Source: Candidatus Nitrosocosmicus franklandus
Lineage (GTDB): Archaea > Thermoproteota > Nitrososphaeria > Nitrososphaerales > Nitrososphaeraceae
NCBI RefSeq assembly: GCF_900696045.1
Contig: NZ_LR216287.1
Location: 1,655,854 to 1,719,853, forward strand
Direction of reading: 5' to 3'
Length of the DNA: 64,000 bases
Part shown: in pieces, positions 44,282-52,410 of the stretch
How the letters are laid out: every line of letters starts with the position of its first letter
Position numbering within the stretch: the first letter of the stretch is position 1
Made by a program: the position numbers and the translations under genes
The notes under the pieces: model-generated
What the model saw: the letters and a program-made list of their open reading frames with translations, nothing else
Told to the model about the DNA's origin: nothing
The model's database searches: none

Positions 44282-44875
44282 TTGATAGCAGAGAAATTTT
44301 CCACTACGGGTGAAAACGGAGAAGACGTTGCGTGTGATGAAAACCCATTTAACCAATTTTTGAACAAGCTACGTATTATGAATAAATCATTTGTTATGAT
44401 GTTTGGAGTGACAACCATTTTTGCATGGTTGTCGATAATATCTTTTGGTGCTAATATATTTGAGACATTTATAATCTATCCTAACATATTTCATGATGTA
44501 CCATCATCATTGGAAAGGGCGATGGGTTTTATGGTTATTGCAGGACCAGATGACTTTTTTCCTATCATTGGATTTTTGACACTAGTTAGTGGTATTGCGA
44601 CACTAATTCTTACACGGAAGATTAAACAATCTAAATATTGGATAATGGGGAGCCTGCTTGTAATATTTGTTGGGGAATTCTTGTTCTCATCAGCTTACTT
44701 TTGGCCTAAAAATACTGTTATGTTTCTAGAAGGGACATCCGTACATTCTATCTCTGTACTGCAGGAAACAGCTAAAGATTTCCAAACTGGACACTGGTTA
44801 AGATTATCAATGAATGGAGTTGCCGCGATAATGTCATTTATTGGAATGATGTATATATTCAGATATATATCATAG
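44282..44875 (+). CDS. four-helix membrane protein, DUF1772-like
   Basis: A 197-residue protein with a hydrophilic N-terminus (about 35 residues) and four membrane helices (about 40-62, 84-108, 120-140 and 171-192). IFETFIIYPNIFHDVPSSLERAM between helices 1 and 2, and HWLRLSMNGVAAIMSF before helix 4, recall the DUF1772/anthrone-oxygenase-like family, whose function in prokaryotes is unknown. The start is a TTG at 44282; an ATG at 44378 would remove the hydrophilic part. No partner gene is evident. Confidence 0.6.
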   Translation: MIAEKFSTTGENGEDVACDENPFNQFLNKLRIMNKSFVMMFGVTTIFAWLSIISFGANIFETFIIYPNIFHDVPSSLERAMGFMVIAGPDDFFPIIGFLTLVSGIATLILTRKIKQSKYWIMGSLLVIFVGEFLFSSAYFWPKNTVMFLEGTSVHSISVLQETAKDFQTGHWLRLSMNGVAAIMSFIGMMYIFRYIS

Positions 44876-45436
44876 TATATGAAACAACCATGATTTAAGA
44901 TATTCAATACATGTGTTTAGTCCAAGTCTTAGTAACAATACCTGAAAAGCACATTTTAATATCTAATTCGTATTGAAAAAGGACCATATTAATGAGTCAA
45001 GTGGAGAGCAAAACAAATGACCGCATTGTGCTGATCAAGCAGTCAACTTCATTTTGCCAGTGTGATAATCGTCTACTACTATTGAGAATGGATGGATGAA
45101 TTCTACTTCATCTGTCTAACTATTCACATAGTGTCAGCACGTTCTGAATGCAAATTTGATAGATGTTTTGCCATTGGTAATTTGAGGAGCAATAATATTT
45201 ATCTCTCAAAATTGATTTGATCAAATTATTTTCTTGTCAGTGGTTTCTCAATACCTAACGGGTTATTCAATGCAACTAACAAGGAGTTACAAATATGATT
45301 AATGATCTGTTCATTAACTGGCTTTACTAAATTATTTTGACCAAAACATGTCAGGTATGCACTATTACTTTTAATAGTCAATTAAATATAATACTAATGA
45401 TAAATTAGCAAAAATGGTAGAAGGGGAATTATGTAG
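44876..45436. other. 561-bp intergenic region
   Basis: It contains a 35-codon frame at 44992-45099 (MSQVESKTNDRIVLIKQSTS, later CQC) that has plausible amino-acid composition but no recognised family. It could be a microprotein or a truncated remnant. The rest shows no gene or RNA structure. Confidence 0.35.
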
Positions 45437-45859
45437 ATGAATTACGATATTGTCGCTTTAACAGAGGCGCTAGATAAAATCCTTAGACCTTATATTGAAA
45501 TCCTTACTTTTGCTATTGATATTGCAGCTGGTATCGTCATAGCTGTATCTGCGTTTGTTGCTCTAATTTCATTTCTTAGAATACTGACAAAATCAAGGGC
45601 AATACAAACACACGAAAAAGAAACCATTAGACTAAGATTAGCAAGAGGAATGCTTCTTGCATTGGATTTTGAAGTAGGAAGCGATATCTTGAAGACAATT
45701 CTTCTCCCTGGAATTAACGAATTGGCAATACTTGCTGTGATAGTTGGGATTAGAATCGGCCTTAGTTGGTCATTATCAAAAGAAATAGAGAGACATCGAA
45801 TTAGCAAAATTAAAATGGATACAGACGCTGACGTGTCAAAGAACAATAATGAAAGTTAG
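45437..45859 (+). CDS. DUF1622 family membrane protein, first of pair
   Basis: A 140-residue protein with three membrane helices (about 20-50, 68-85 and 93-112) and the DUF1622 signature RLRLARGMLLALDFEVGSDILKTIL. Length is normal for the family. Function is unknown; such proteins are small integral membrane proteins found in many soil microbes. It lies 33 bp upstream of a second, divergent DUF1622 gene in the same direction. Confidence 0.82.
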   Translation: MNYDIVALTEALDKILRPYIEILTFAIDIAAGIVIAVSAFVALISFLRILTKSRAIQTHEKETIRLRLARGMLLALDFEVGSDILKTILLPGINELAILAVIVGIRIGLSWSLSKEIERHRISKIKMDTDADVSKNNNES

Positions 45860-45892
45860 TATCAACTTTCTTATATAATTGGTAGTTGAGAA

Positions 45893-46324
45893 TTGCTACT
45901 TAATTTTTCTGAACTCCTTATCGAAATCCTAACGACCATAACATGGGTACTAGATTTTATCGCCGTAACAATAATTGCAGTTTCTGTATTCCAAGCTTTG
46001 ATGTCTAAGGCCGTTGCAGGTCATCAATATGATTTTTCTTTCTCGTCTCTTTTGAATGGACATCTTGCTCAAAAAAAGAAAAAGTTTTTTAGAAAGAAGG
46101 AAATGAGGGGAAATAATTCGTTAAGGGGCCTAGTTAGAGGGCTATTATTGGCGTTGGAATTCGAATCTGCAAGTGCAATTATCAAATTAGGAATTTTTAT
46201 GACCAATATTACAATATTATCTGAACCTATATCTACCAATCTGGGTAATTTTGCTTTCTTTGTTGGTATTTTTGCACTAAGAATAGTATTAAATCAATCC
46301 TTAAGAAGATTTAATACCAGTTAA
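45893..46324 (+). CDS. DUF1622-like membrane protein, second of pair
   Basis: A 143-residue paralogue of the gene just upstream, from a TTG start. It has a membrane helix at about 15-38, a basic insert (QKKKKFFRKKEMR) absent from its partner, then the family core SLRGLVRGLLLALEFESASAIIKLG and a last helix near 118-136. Low identity between the pair suggests an old duplication and possible heteromer formation. The basic loop could contact lipid head groups or a partner. Confidence 0.75.
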   Translation: MLLNFSELLIEILTTITWVLDFIAVTIIAVSVFQALMSKAVAGHQYDFSFSSLLNGHLAQKKKKFFRKKEMRGNNSLRGLVRGLLLALEFESASAIIKLGIFMTNITILSEPISTNLGNFAFFVGIFALRIVLNQSLRRFNTS

Positions 46325-46715
46325 TGGGAAAATAGGATACAACCGGACTCCCGTTATAAAGTACTGTATTGATATCTATAAAAGTAAGTATCTCTAATAG
46401 TGTTTCTATCTTCTCAAAAGTATCATAGGATGTCTATAATTGCCTTTATGTTACCCTAATACCATATTGAGATCCTGAGTACTTGTTTTCAATATAATTG
46501 ATTTATTTTGCACTTTGGCAATGAAATTATTCTACTTCCATTTCTATAGTTATCTAAATTGACTGTGATTGGGAACTAACGATAACCAGAAGATGACTGA
46601 AGAAGAAATTGACAAATACTAAAAAATATACTTTAATAACCGAACACTTCAGCAATATTATTCTCAGATTCATCGACGCTGTTAATAAATAGTTTTAATT
46701 GTTTAGATCCTAGAA
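46325..46715. other. 391-bp intergenic region
   Basis: AT-rich; nothing recognised apart from the presumed promoter of the following gene. Confidence 0.35.
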
Positions 46716-47123
46716 ATGCTTGGTGATATTATATATGAAGGTCAAGGAAAGCTTGAGAATAGGAGAATTGTTGGAATTAAAGACGGTAATCCGTTACTTG
46801 AAGGTACAATATCTCAAACTGGCGTAATAAAAGGTATTGATGTCACGAATTTAGTTACTTATAACAGTATTCTCCAAAGTGACGGTACGATTTATGGGGA
46901 GGGTTTTGGACTGATTTCTACTCTTGACGGGTCTGAAAGAGTTACTTGGAAAGGTCAGAGTATTGCTAGAATAGCCGGTGAAACCCGAAGAGACATAGGT
47001 TCGATCTTTTATAATACTGACTCGACCAAAAAACTGTCGTTTTTAAAAGATTTGGTAGGTGTTTTTGAATATGAAACACGTAACGATGGAAAAATAAAAG
47101 GCATAGTTTGGGAATGGAAATAG
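46716..47123 (+). CDS. conserved beta-barrel protein of unknown function
   Basis: A 135-residue all-beta protein: GDIIYEGQGKLENRRIVGI, GTISQTGVIKGIDVTNLVTY, DGTIYGEGFGLISTLDGSERVTWKGQ, and a final GVFEYETRNDGKIKGIVWEW. I recall uncharacterised prokaryotic proteins with the same GEGxGxxxTxDGExxxWxGQG pattern; a lipocalin-like or allene-oxide-cyclase-like barrel is likely. No signal peptide, so probably cytoplasmic. Function is unknown. Confidence 0.65.
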   Translation: MLGDIIYEGQGKLENRRIVGIKDGNPLLEGTISQTGVIKGIDVTNLVTYNSILQSDGTIYGEGFGLISTLDGSERVTWKGQSIARIAGETRRDIGSIFYNTDSTKKLSFLKDLVGVFEYETRNDGKIKGIVWEWK

Positions 47124-47343
47124 GAATTAATCTATAGACTTGTATGAATCGACTTTATAATGTAATTTAGTTGACGGGATACTGTATACTGTGAATAACG
47201 AACATTGTATAAACAAAGTACTATACAAAGTTCAAAATCTCCAAATCTCTTATTTTATCTTGATAGCTGACCATAATTACTTTTGATATCAATATAGCTT
47301 AAAGACTCCATCTTTTATGTCATGTCTTATCATTATTTCAACC

Positions 47344-47631
47344 TTAATTTGGTCCAGCCCTTATTATCGAATTTAGTCTCTCAACTTCTTGACTCTGTTC
47401 TATAAGTAACGCCATTATAGTTGAAAAAAGTAGTTCTGTGTCGCTTTCTGATTTAGTCCTTATCGCGTTATGATATTTATGATAACAGCTAGAAATCATT
47501 CTTAACATTAGCTGTTTACCCTCTTCTGAATTTAGATTAGAAACAATTGAATCGAGTTGATTTATGATTCTCTGATAAATTTTATCGTTTTTCAAAAATA
47601 AATTATTCGAAGGGTCGATATATCTATACAT
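47344..47631 (-). CDS. conserved hypothetical helical protein
   Basis: A 95-residue all-helical protein (KIYQRIINQLDSIVSNLNSEE, LMLRMISSCYHKYHNAI, LLFSTIMALLIEQSQEVERL) without membrane spans or metal sites. A helical bundle is likely. It lies about 100 bp before the end of the Ig-like protein gene on the same strand. Not recognised. Confidence 0.5.
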   Translation of the reverse strand: MYRYIDPSNNLFLKNDKIYQRIINQLDSIVSNLNSEEGKQLMLRMISSCYHKYHNAIRTKSESDTELLFSTIMALLIEQSQEVERLNSIIRAGPN

Positions 47632-47731
47632 AATTATTTTAAAGGTGCAGGTAAGTCAAAAGGATTTACCTGGCCATTACTATGATTTTCAGAATCGACT
47701 ATCCAAAATTAGAAAGATGTGGAAAACTTCT

Positions 47732-48799
47732 TTAAGATCCTCCATTGGTCAAAGTAGGTGCATTAGGGTCTTTTGGTACTAGTTCAGCTTTTAGACAAAT
47801 AGGGTATGATGCAACAGTACTAGAGGTAGATGAAGGAAGATCAACAGGATTATGTGACGCATAGGTACGCCATTGTCCATTATCAATGGTATTGTAGTAG
47901 ATTTTAGATGCCCCACTAGCTTGAAATCCGCCACCGATTAAAATTTCATCTCCAGCACAAGAGCCTCTTGTAACGATATTACGTGGAGTATCACCCTCTG
48001 CATTTTTTGTTTCTCCTTCACCTATCCGCACCGACACTTGCAAATCTAGGTACGGAAGCACGGTTGTTGCTAATTGTCTCTTATCCATCTTTGATAATAT
48101 GATTGGCAGAATTCTATCTACCATCTTTTCATCCTCGACGTATTGTGCAGCATCTTTGAGGACATCTTTCTCTGTTGGACTGGTCTTTATATCTCCTAAA
48201 ACTCCTCCTCCTGGACCACCGCTACTACTTCCAGAATTACCTCCACCACCGCTACTACCGCCACCATTAGGATTAGAAGGTGTTGATGGAGAAGGCTGTT
48301 GAGGTGGTGATGGTGGTGTTTGTGATGGTGATGAAACTTCAGACTCAGTAGTAAACGACCATGGTGATGCAAAATTCATGGTGTTTCCAGCCAAGTCCTT
48401 GACATCAGAAATTGTTGCCGTGTATATCGACGAACCGGCTAAAGCTGAAGCGGGAGTAAATATCACAGTAGTTCCATCTGTGCTTAGTGAAATGCTTCCC
48501 TGCACCTTGTTATTATCAGTTTCCAGGGTAAACGTATCGGGGGTAACGGTTGAAGCATCCACTGGTTCGCTGAATGTCACGGTTATAGTTGTAGTTACTG
48601 GAATACCAGATGTGCTCACATTTGGGGTAACACTTAAAACGTTAGGAGATGTCATATCTATTTGGGATGGTTGCTGGACCTGAGATGGGTCTTCCGAATC
48701 AGGTGTCTCTCTGTTGTTATTTACTCTCATCTGATATCTCAAAATCTGCATTCTCTTGAGAAGTTTCAGTTTCCTCAATTTGTCCCAGGGTATTATCAT
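47732..48799 (-). CDS. Ig-like (Big_5) surface protein body, N-terminus in another frame
   Basis: A 355-residue frame. The first 35 residues (MIIPWDKLRKLKLLKRM) look non-coding because the true N-terminus is in the other frame. From about residue 50 a Big_5-type Ig-like domain runs SPNVLSVTPNVSTSGIPVTT to SPWSFTTESE, followed by a Pro/Ser/Gly-rich linker (PPSPPQQPSPSTPSNPNGGG) and a C-terminal domain of about 140 residues with three Cys. The export signal is encoded at 48717-48956. One single-base indel around 48720 would join the two into a secreted protein of about 410 residues. Confidence 0.75.
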   Translation of the reverse strand: MIIPWDKLRKLKLLKRMQILRYQMRVNNNRETPDSEDPSQVQQPSQIDMTSPNVLSVTPNVSTSGIPVTTTITVTFSEPVDASTVTPDTFTLETDNNKVQGSISLSTDGTTVIFTPASALAGSSIYTATISDVKDLAGNTMNFASPWSFTTESEVSSPSQTPPSPPQQPSPSTPSNPNGGGSSGGGGNSGSSSGGPGGGVLGDIKTSPTEKDVLKDAAQYVEDEKMVDRILPIILSKMDKRQLATTVLPYLDLQVSVRIGEGETKNAEGDTPRNIVTRGSCAGDEILIGGGFQASGASKIYYNTIDNGQWRTYASHNPVDLPSSTSSTVASYPICLKAELVPKDPNAPTLTNGGS

Positions 48800-48956
48800 T
48801 ATTTTCAGAATCTTCCTCTCCTATTTGGGTAGTAGAATAAGCTGGGATCAGTGAGAATGACGATGATTGTGTATTTGCTAATGCAACAAAAATAAATAAA
48901 ATTGTCACACCTAACAGCAAAAAAGTATAACTGTTGCTATTCATAACAATTACCAT
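48717..48956 (-). pseudogene. signal-peptide part of the frameshifted Ig-like protein
   Basis: A 79-residue frame starting MNSNSYTFLLLGVTILFIFVA (ATG at 48944) with a clear signal peptide, then an acidic linker (IGEEDSENNDNTLGQIEETE, ending DFEISDESK). Its stop lies where the acidic linker continues in the next frame as NNNRETPDSEDPSQ. I read both pieces as one gene broken by a 1-bp shift, or as two coupled genes if the shift is a sequencing artefact or programmed. Confidence 0.65.
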
Positions 48957-49168
48957 GTAAAGGCGTTTATAAAGAATCTGTTAATCTGAGTGGAACCTTT
49001 GGAATTAAGAGAGTGATTGTTTTCTTACTTCCTCTAATATCTGTTAATTCGTTATCATTATTTAACTTATTTCTAAATGAAGGTTTATCGCTTGACGAAA
49101 TGTTTGGTGATGTCGTATCTGAGATTGTAGTTTGTACATCACCTAATTCAGTAATAATCCTTTACAAT

Positions 49169-49842
49169 GGCTCTGTTCAGTTAACGATAAGCCTATAGCT
49201 TGAAAGCATTCCATTTCTTTTATGCTTACTAGAAACAGAACGCCTTCAAAGTATGTGTATTATGGCTTACATTTGTACTTTTCAGGTTTATCTTTAAGAA
49301 AAGCCTCGGAAAGATTGTCTCAGATGTATAAAAGAAACCATGTCTCCATCTGGAATTGGATTCAAAAGTACAAGCCTCAAAAGCTGAAGTCAACTAGAAG
49401 AAGAGTTCTAGAGTATATAATAGATGAGACCATGTTGAATGTGGGATCAGAGTTTGTCTGGCTCTGGGTTGCAACTGAACCAGACAGAAAACAGGCAAAT
49501 TCTCGCACTGTCTATCTCTAAAGAAAGAAACATGTTTGTAGCTGAAAGATTCATTTCAGATTTAGTCAAGATTCATGGAATTCATCCAGTTTCGACTGAT
49601 GATGGAGGTACTTGGTATCCAATGGCCTGTAGATTCTTAAATCTCGATCATCACATTCATTCCTCTCTTGAGAAAAGTCTGATTGAAAGAAAGATGCAAT
49701 ACATAAAGGATAGAACCGAAAGTTTCGATGACTACTTTCCTTGTAGAATAAAGAATTGCAAGTTAAAGCATGTACGGAATTGGCTGCGGCTCTTTGTAGA
49801 CTATCATAACAATGAAATAAAACATATTAAGTGAACAGAGCC
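49169..49842 (+). mobile_element. IS6-like insertion sequence, copy C (frameshifted, 8-bp target duplication)
   Basis: A 674-bp element with GGCTCTGTTCAGTTAA and TTAAGTGAACAGAGCC ends, flanked by perfect 8-bp repeats TTTACAAT (49161-49168 and 49843-49850). Its first 85 bp and last 350 bp are almost identical to copy A. The stretch at about 49253-49331 matches copy B instead, so it is a mosaic. Confidence 0.92.
49222..49834 (+). pseudogene. frameshifted IS6-like transposase (copy C)
   Basis: The N-terminal part is open at 49222-49521 and the catalytic part at 49439-49834. A 4-bp insertion relative to copy A (GAACCAGACAGAAAACAGG against GAACCCGAAAACAGG, near 49485) breaks the frame. The catalytic half keeps STDDGGTWYP and SLIERKMQYIKDR. 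It needs transposase from another copy to move. Confidence 0.88.
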
Positions 49843-50244
49843 TTTACAATTGATAAAAAGATTAAATTTGAGGACAAAATTATAGCCATTTGAATTATTC
49901 ATGAATTACCAATAGACTATAAAGCACTTGATAATTACAATAAAATATATCGAAACTAGGGATTTCTATCAAACAAGACACTATTCATTCTCGAAAATGA
50001 CTATTATAAACAACTATATTCAATGAATAAAGGCAATAAAGTTAGATAACAAGAATTCTCTTGTCTCATTTTAACGGCGACTCGATTCAAGAATTTAATA
50101 CACTTTTTCATGTTTATAAAAAAATCTCGAGAGGTTGTTTGGATGTATTGAAAGAAAATTCTGAATACTTATTATACTTTGTAGGCGAAAGGCCTCTTCG
50201 TATCATATTCCTTGGAGCAGTTAGAATTTTTTCATTTCACTTTA
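49843..50244. other. 402-bp intergenic region after IS copy C
   Basis: Starts with the target duplication TTTACAAT. A frame from about 50061 on the plus strand is open but is the antisense of the UBP finger gene. No other feature was recognised. Confidence 0.35.
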
Positions 50245-50505
50245 TTAGCCATATCTATTATGTTCATAACACCATTTCCAAGATTTGTTTGGCAACTCAA
50301 TCATTACAGGGTGTTTTGTCTCTTCGTAATGCCTTCTTGCGTGTAGTCCTACGGAGGAATCACAACATCCAATATGCCCACAGGTCAGGCACATACGCAA
50401 GGCTACCCAATGCAATCCATTGCTTTTGCACTTTTTACACTCAAGTGAATCTTGCACATCCTTATTTTCTCTTGCATTTTCGATATGTTCACATGCTTGG
50501 CCCAT
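50245..50505 (-). CDS. UBP-type zinc finger protein
   Basis: An 86-residue protein that is essentially one ZnF-UBP domain: CEHIE near the start, CKKCKSNGLHWVALRMCLTCGHIGCCD in the middle, then HARRHYEETKHPVMIEL and WKWCYEH. In eukaryotes this fold binds the free C-terminus of ubiquitin in deubiquitinases and HDAC6. Stand-alone copies occur in thaumarchaea and bacteria with unknown ligands. The reverse strand is chosen over the longer plus-strand frame because of these motifs. Confidence 0.88.
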   Translation of the reverse strand: MGQACEHIENARENKDVQDSLECKKCKSNGLHWVALRMCLTCGHIGCCDSSVGLHARRHYEETKHPVMIELPNKSWKWCYEHNRYG

Positions 50506-50608
50506 ACATTAAACTAGATACAATGCGATTTAAAGACTCTGGATTTGGTCCAGCAAGTAACGTGAAGGTAATAGTGATTAAATACTATGTTTAACATGTC
50601 TTGACATA

Positions 50609-50800
50609 ATGCCTCAAAATAATAAGAATAGCAACAATAATAGGGGTTTGGCATCTGCTAGCGCAGAAACTAGATCTAGAGTAGCTCGAGCCGGAGGAAA
50701 AGCAAAACATGATGAACGAGGATTACAGGCGGCTAGCGCAGAAACTAGATCTAGAGTAGCTCGAGCCGGAGGAAAAGCTTCACGCAAAAATTCAAGTTGA
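50609..50800 (+). CDS. KGG-repeat stress-type small protein
   Basis: A 63-residue, very basic, Ala/Arg/Gly-rich protein with two near-identical units GLxxASAETRSRVARAGGKA. The (R/K)xGGKA pattern is that of KGG repeat (Con-10/GsiB-like) proteins, general-stress hydrophilins linked to desiccation or spore tolerance. It is predicted to be disordered. The internal duplication is also present at DNA level (47 bp). Confidence 0.82.
   Translation: MPQNNKNSNNNRGLASASAETRSRVARAGGKAKHDERGLQAASAETRSRVARAGGKASRKNSS
50657..50778 (+). repeat. 47-bp direct repeat inside the KGG gene
   Basis: Identical 47-bp copies at 50657-50703 and 50732-50778, offset by 75 bp (25 codons). Perfect identity including silent sites points to recent duplication or conversion. 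Confidence 0.92.
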
Positions 50801-51346
50801 GAATAAATGTCCTAAATTAACGGATCACCTTAAAGAGGATATTCAAGAGTCTGTGCAGATAGTACTAGGATACGAATTCATAGGATATTATTTTTCATTT
50901 TCTTTGTGCTTATCTTTTTGATTTAACGTTCGTTAGTTATCTTCATCATTTAAATAAATCAAATATACGTTGATTAAAAAAGACTGACTAAAACCATTCA
51001 TCTTTCTTCATGTTTTTTTATTCATTCAATGATTTTGTTAATTCAACCTATTCATTCTTTGCAAAACTATGTGATTTAACACAAACAATTTTGAAAATTG
51101 GTGCTCAAGTTCTATTCTCTTGGATTCTGATTCTCTGCCTCAATTTTCAAGTGAGTTAAAAATGCTCTTGTTCAATAACTGAATGATATTTTAAAACGTT
51201 TCAATTTACTTTCAAATAGCTTCCGATACTTATACGACGTAAGTATCTTTTCATTAATTTTGAAAACCAAGAAAATAAATATATGTCAATGGTCTAGGAG
51301 GTTCCTTGTATCTAATTATTTATAAAAACTGAAAAAAATTAAAAAA
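50801..51346. other. 546-bp intergenic region
   Basis: AT-rich spacer between converging genes (KGG protein and repeat protein). No gene or RNA gene recognised. Confidence 0.35.
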
Positions 51347-52285
51347 TTATTGCTGGGCTGCTGCGTTATTACCAGTATTGTTCTGGGTTTGTGTGTTTAC
51401 ATTATTTCCTGATCCAGCTGTGTTACCCCCAGAAGCTACACCACTGTTTTGGTTAGAGGTTTGTGATTGGCCGATACTTTGGGTAGCTTGGTTACCTCCG
51501 CCACTACCACTACCACCACTTTGGGCTGCTGCGTTATTACCAGTGTTTGTTTGACTCTGGGTGTTTTGGTTATTGCCTGAGCCTGTTGTATCGCCACCAG
51601 AAGCTACACCACTGTTTTGGTTAGAGGTTTGTGATTGGCCGATACTTTGGGTAGCTTGGTTACCTCCGCCACTACCACTACCACCACTTTGGGCTGCTGC
51701 GTTATTACCAGTGTTTGTTTGACTCTGGGTGTTTTGGTTATTGCCTGAGCCTGTTGTATCGCCACCAGAAGCTACACCACTGTTTTGGTTAGAGGTTTGT
51801 GATTGACCGATACTTTGGGTAGCTTGGTTACCTCCGACACTACCACCACCTTGTTGTGCCAGTGCATTATTTCCACTATTTGCTTGGTTTTGAGCATTCA
51901 AATTATTGCATGATACAAATGTTCCTGTTCCTGAGACACATAACGCGTTTTGGTTAGAGGTTTGTGATTGGCCGATACCTTGATTAGCAGTATTACCATT
52001 GTCATCATCATCATCATCGCCACCTTGTTGTGCCAATGCGTTATTACCTGTATTTGTTTGACCTTGAGCGTTCAAGTTATTGCATGAAAAAAGAGTACCG
52101 TCACCAGACACACAAATGCCCAATTGAGTAGAAGCCTGTGATTGGCCGATACCTTGATTAGCAGTGTTTGTTGTAGCAAATGCGTTCATGGTCATAGAAG
52201 CTGGACCTAAGAGAAGTATGAAAGAAATCGCTAAAACTGTTGATGTAATTAATGCTCTGTTCACATTAACGATAATATTCATCAT
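51347..52285 (-). CDS. secreted Asn/Gln/Ser-rich repeat protein, amyloid- or curli-like
   Basis: A 312-residue protein. A signal peptide (about 1-38, ending AFA) is followed by two modules with one Cys pair each (CVSGDGTLFSCNNLNAQ and CVSGTGTFVSCNNLNAQ). An Asp-rich spacer (GGDDDDDDNG) separates them. Three further modules of 56 residues are nearly identical (NQATQSIGQSQTSNQNSGVA, then GNNQNTQSQTNTGNNAAAQS, then Gly/Ser linker). Regularly spaced Gln/Asn and Ser with Gly turns resemble curlin-type beta-solenoid or amyloid repeats, though I cannot assign the family. Extracellular matrix or surface adhesion is the likely role. Confidence 0.75.
   Translation of the reverse strand: MMNIIVNVNRALITSTVLAISFILLLGPASMTMNAFATTNTANQGIGQSQASTQLGICVSGDGTLFSCNNLNAQGQTNTGNNALAQQGGDDDDDDNGNTANQGIGQSQTSNQNALCVSGTGTFVSCNNLNAQNQANSGNNALAQQGGGSVGGNQATQSIGQSQTSNQNSGVASGGDTTGSGNNQNTQSQTNTGNNAAAQSGGSGSGGGNQATQSIGQSQTSNQNSGVASGGDTTGSGNNQNTQSQTNTGNNAAAQSGGSGSGGGNQATQSIGQSQTSNQNSGVASGGNTAGSGNNVNTQTQNNTGNNAAAQQ
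51355..51840 (-). repeat. 168-bp tandem repeat in the secreted repeat protein
   Basis: Units of 168 bp (56 codons) repeated about three times. The two interior units are almost identical, and the outer one (51355-51520) has drifted at several sites. Confidence 0.88.
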
Positions 52286-52410
52286 ATTTGGGTATCTGCA
52301 ATAGTATATAAACTAAATTCTATGTTTATCATCTATAGTATTATACTATGCTTTTTTATACATAATTTCAACCAGAATTAAAGCTGTGACTGCCAATAAT
52401 ATTTTAAAAA

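Noticed and set aside
50061-50594. A 177-codon plus-strand frame covering the UBP finger
   Set aside because: It is antisense to a clear ZnF-UBP gene, has biased composition and no recognisable motif.
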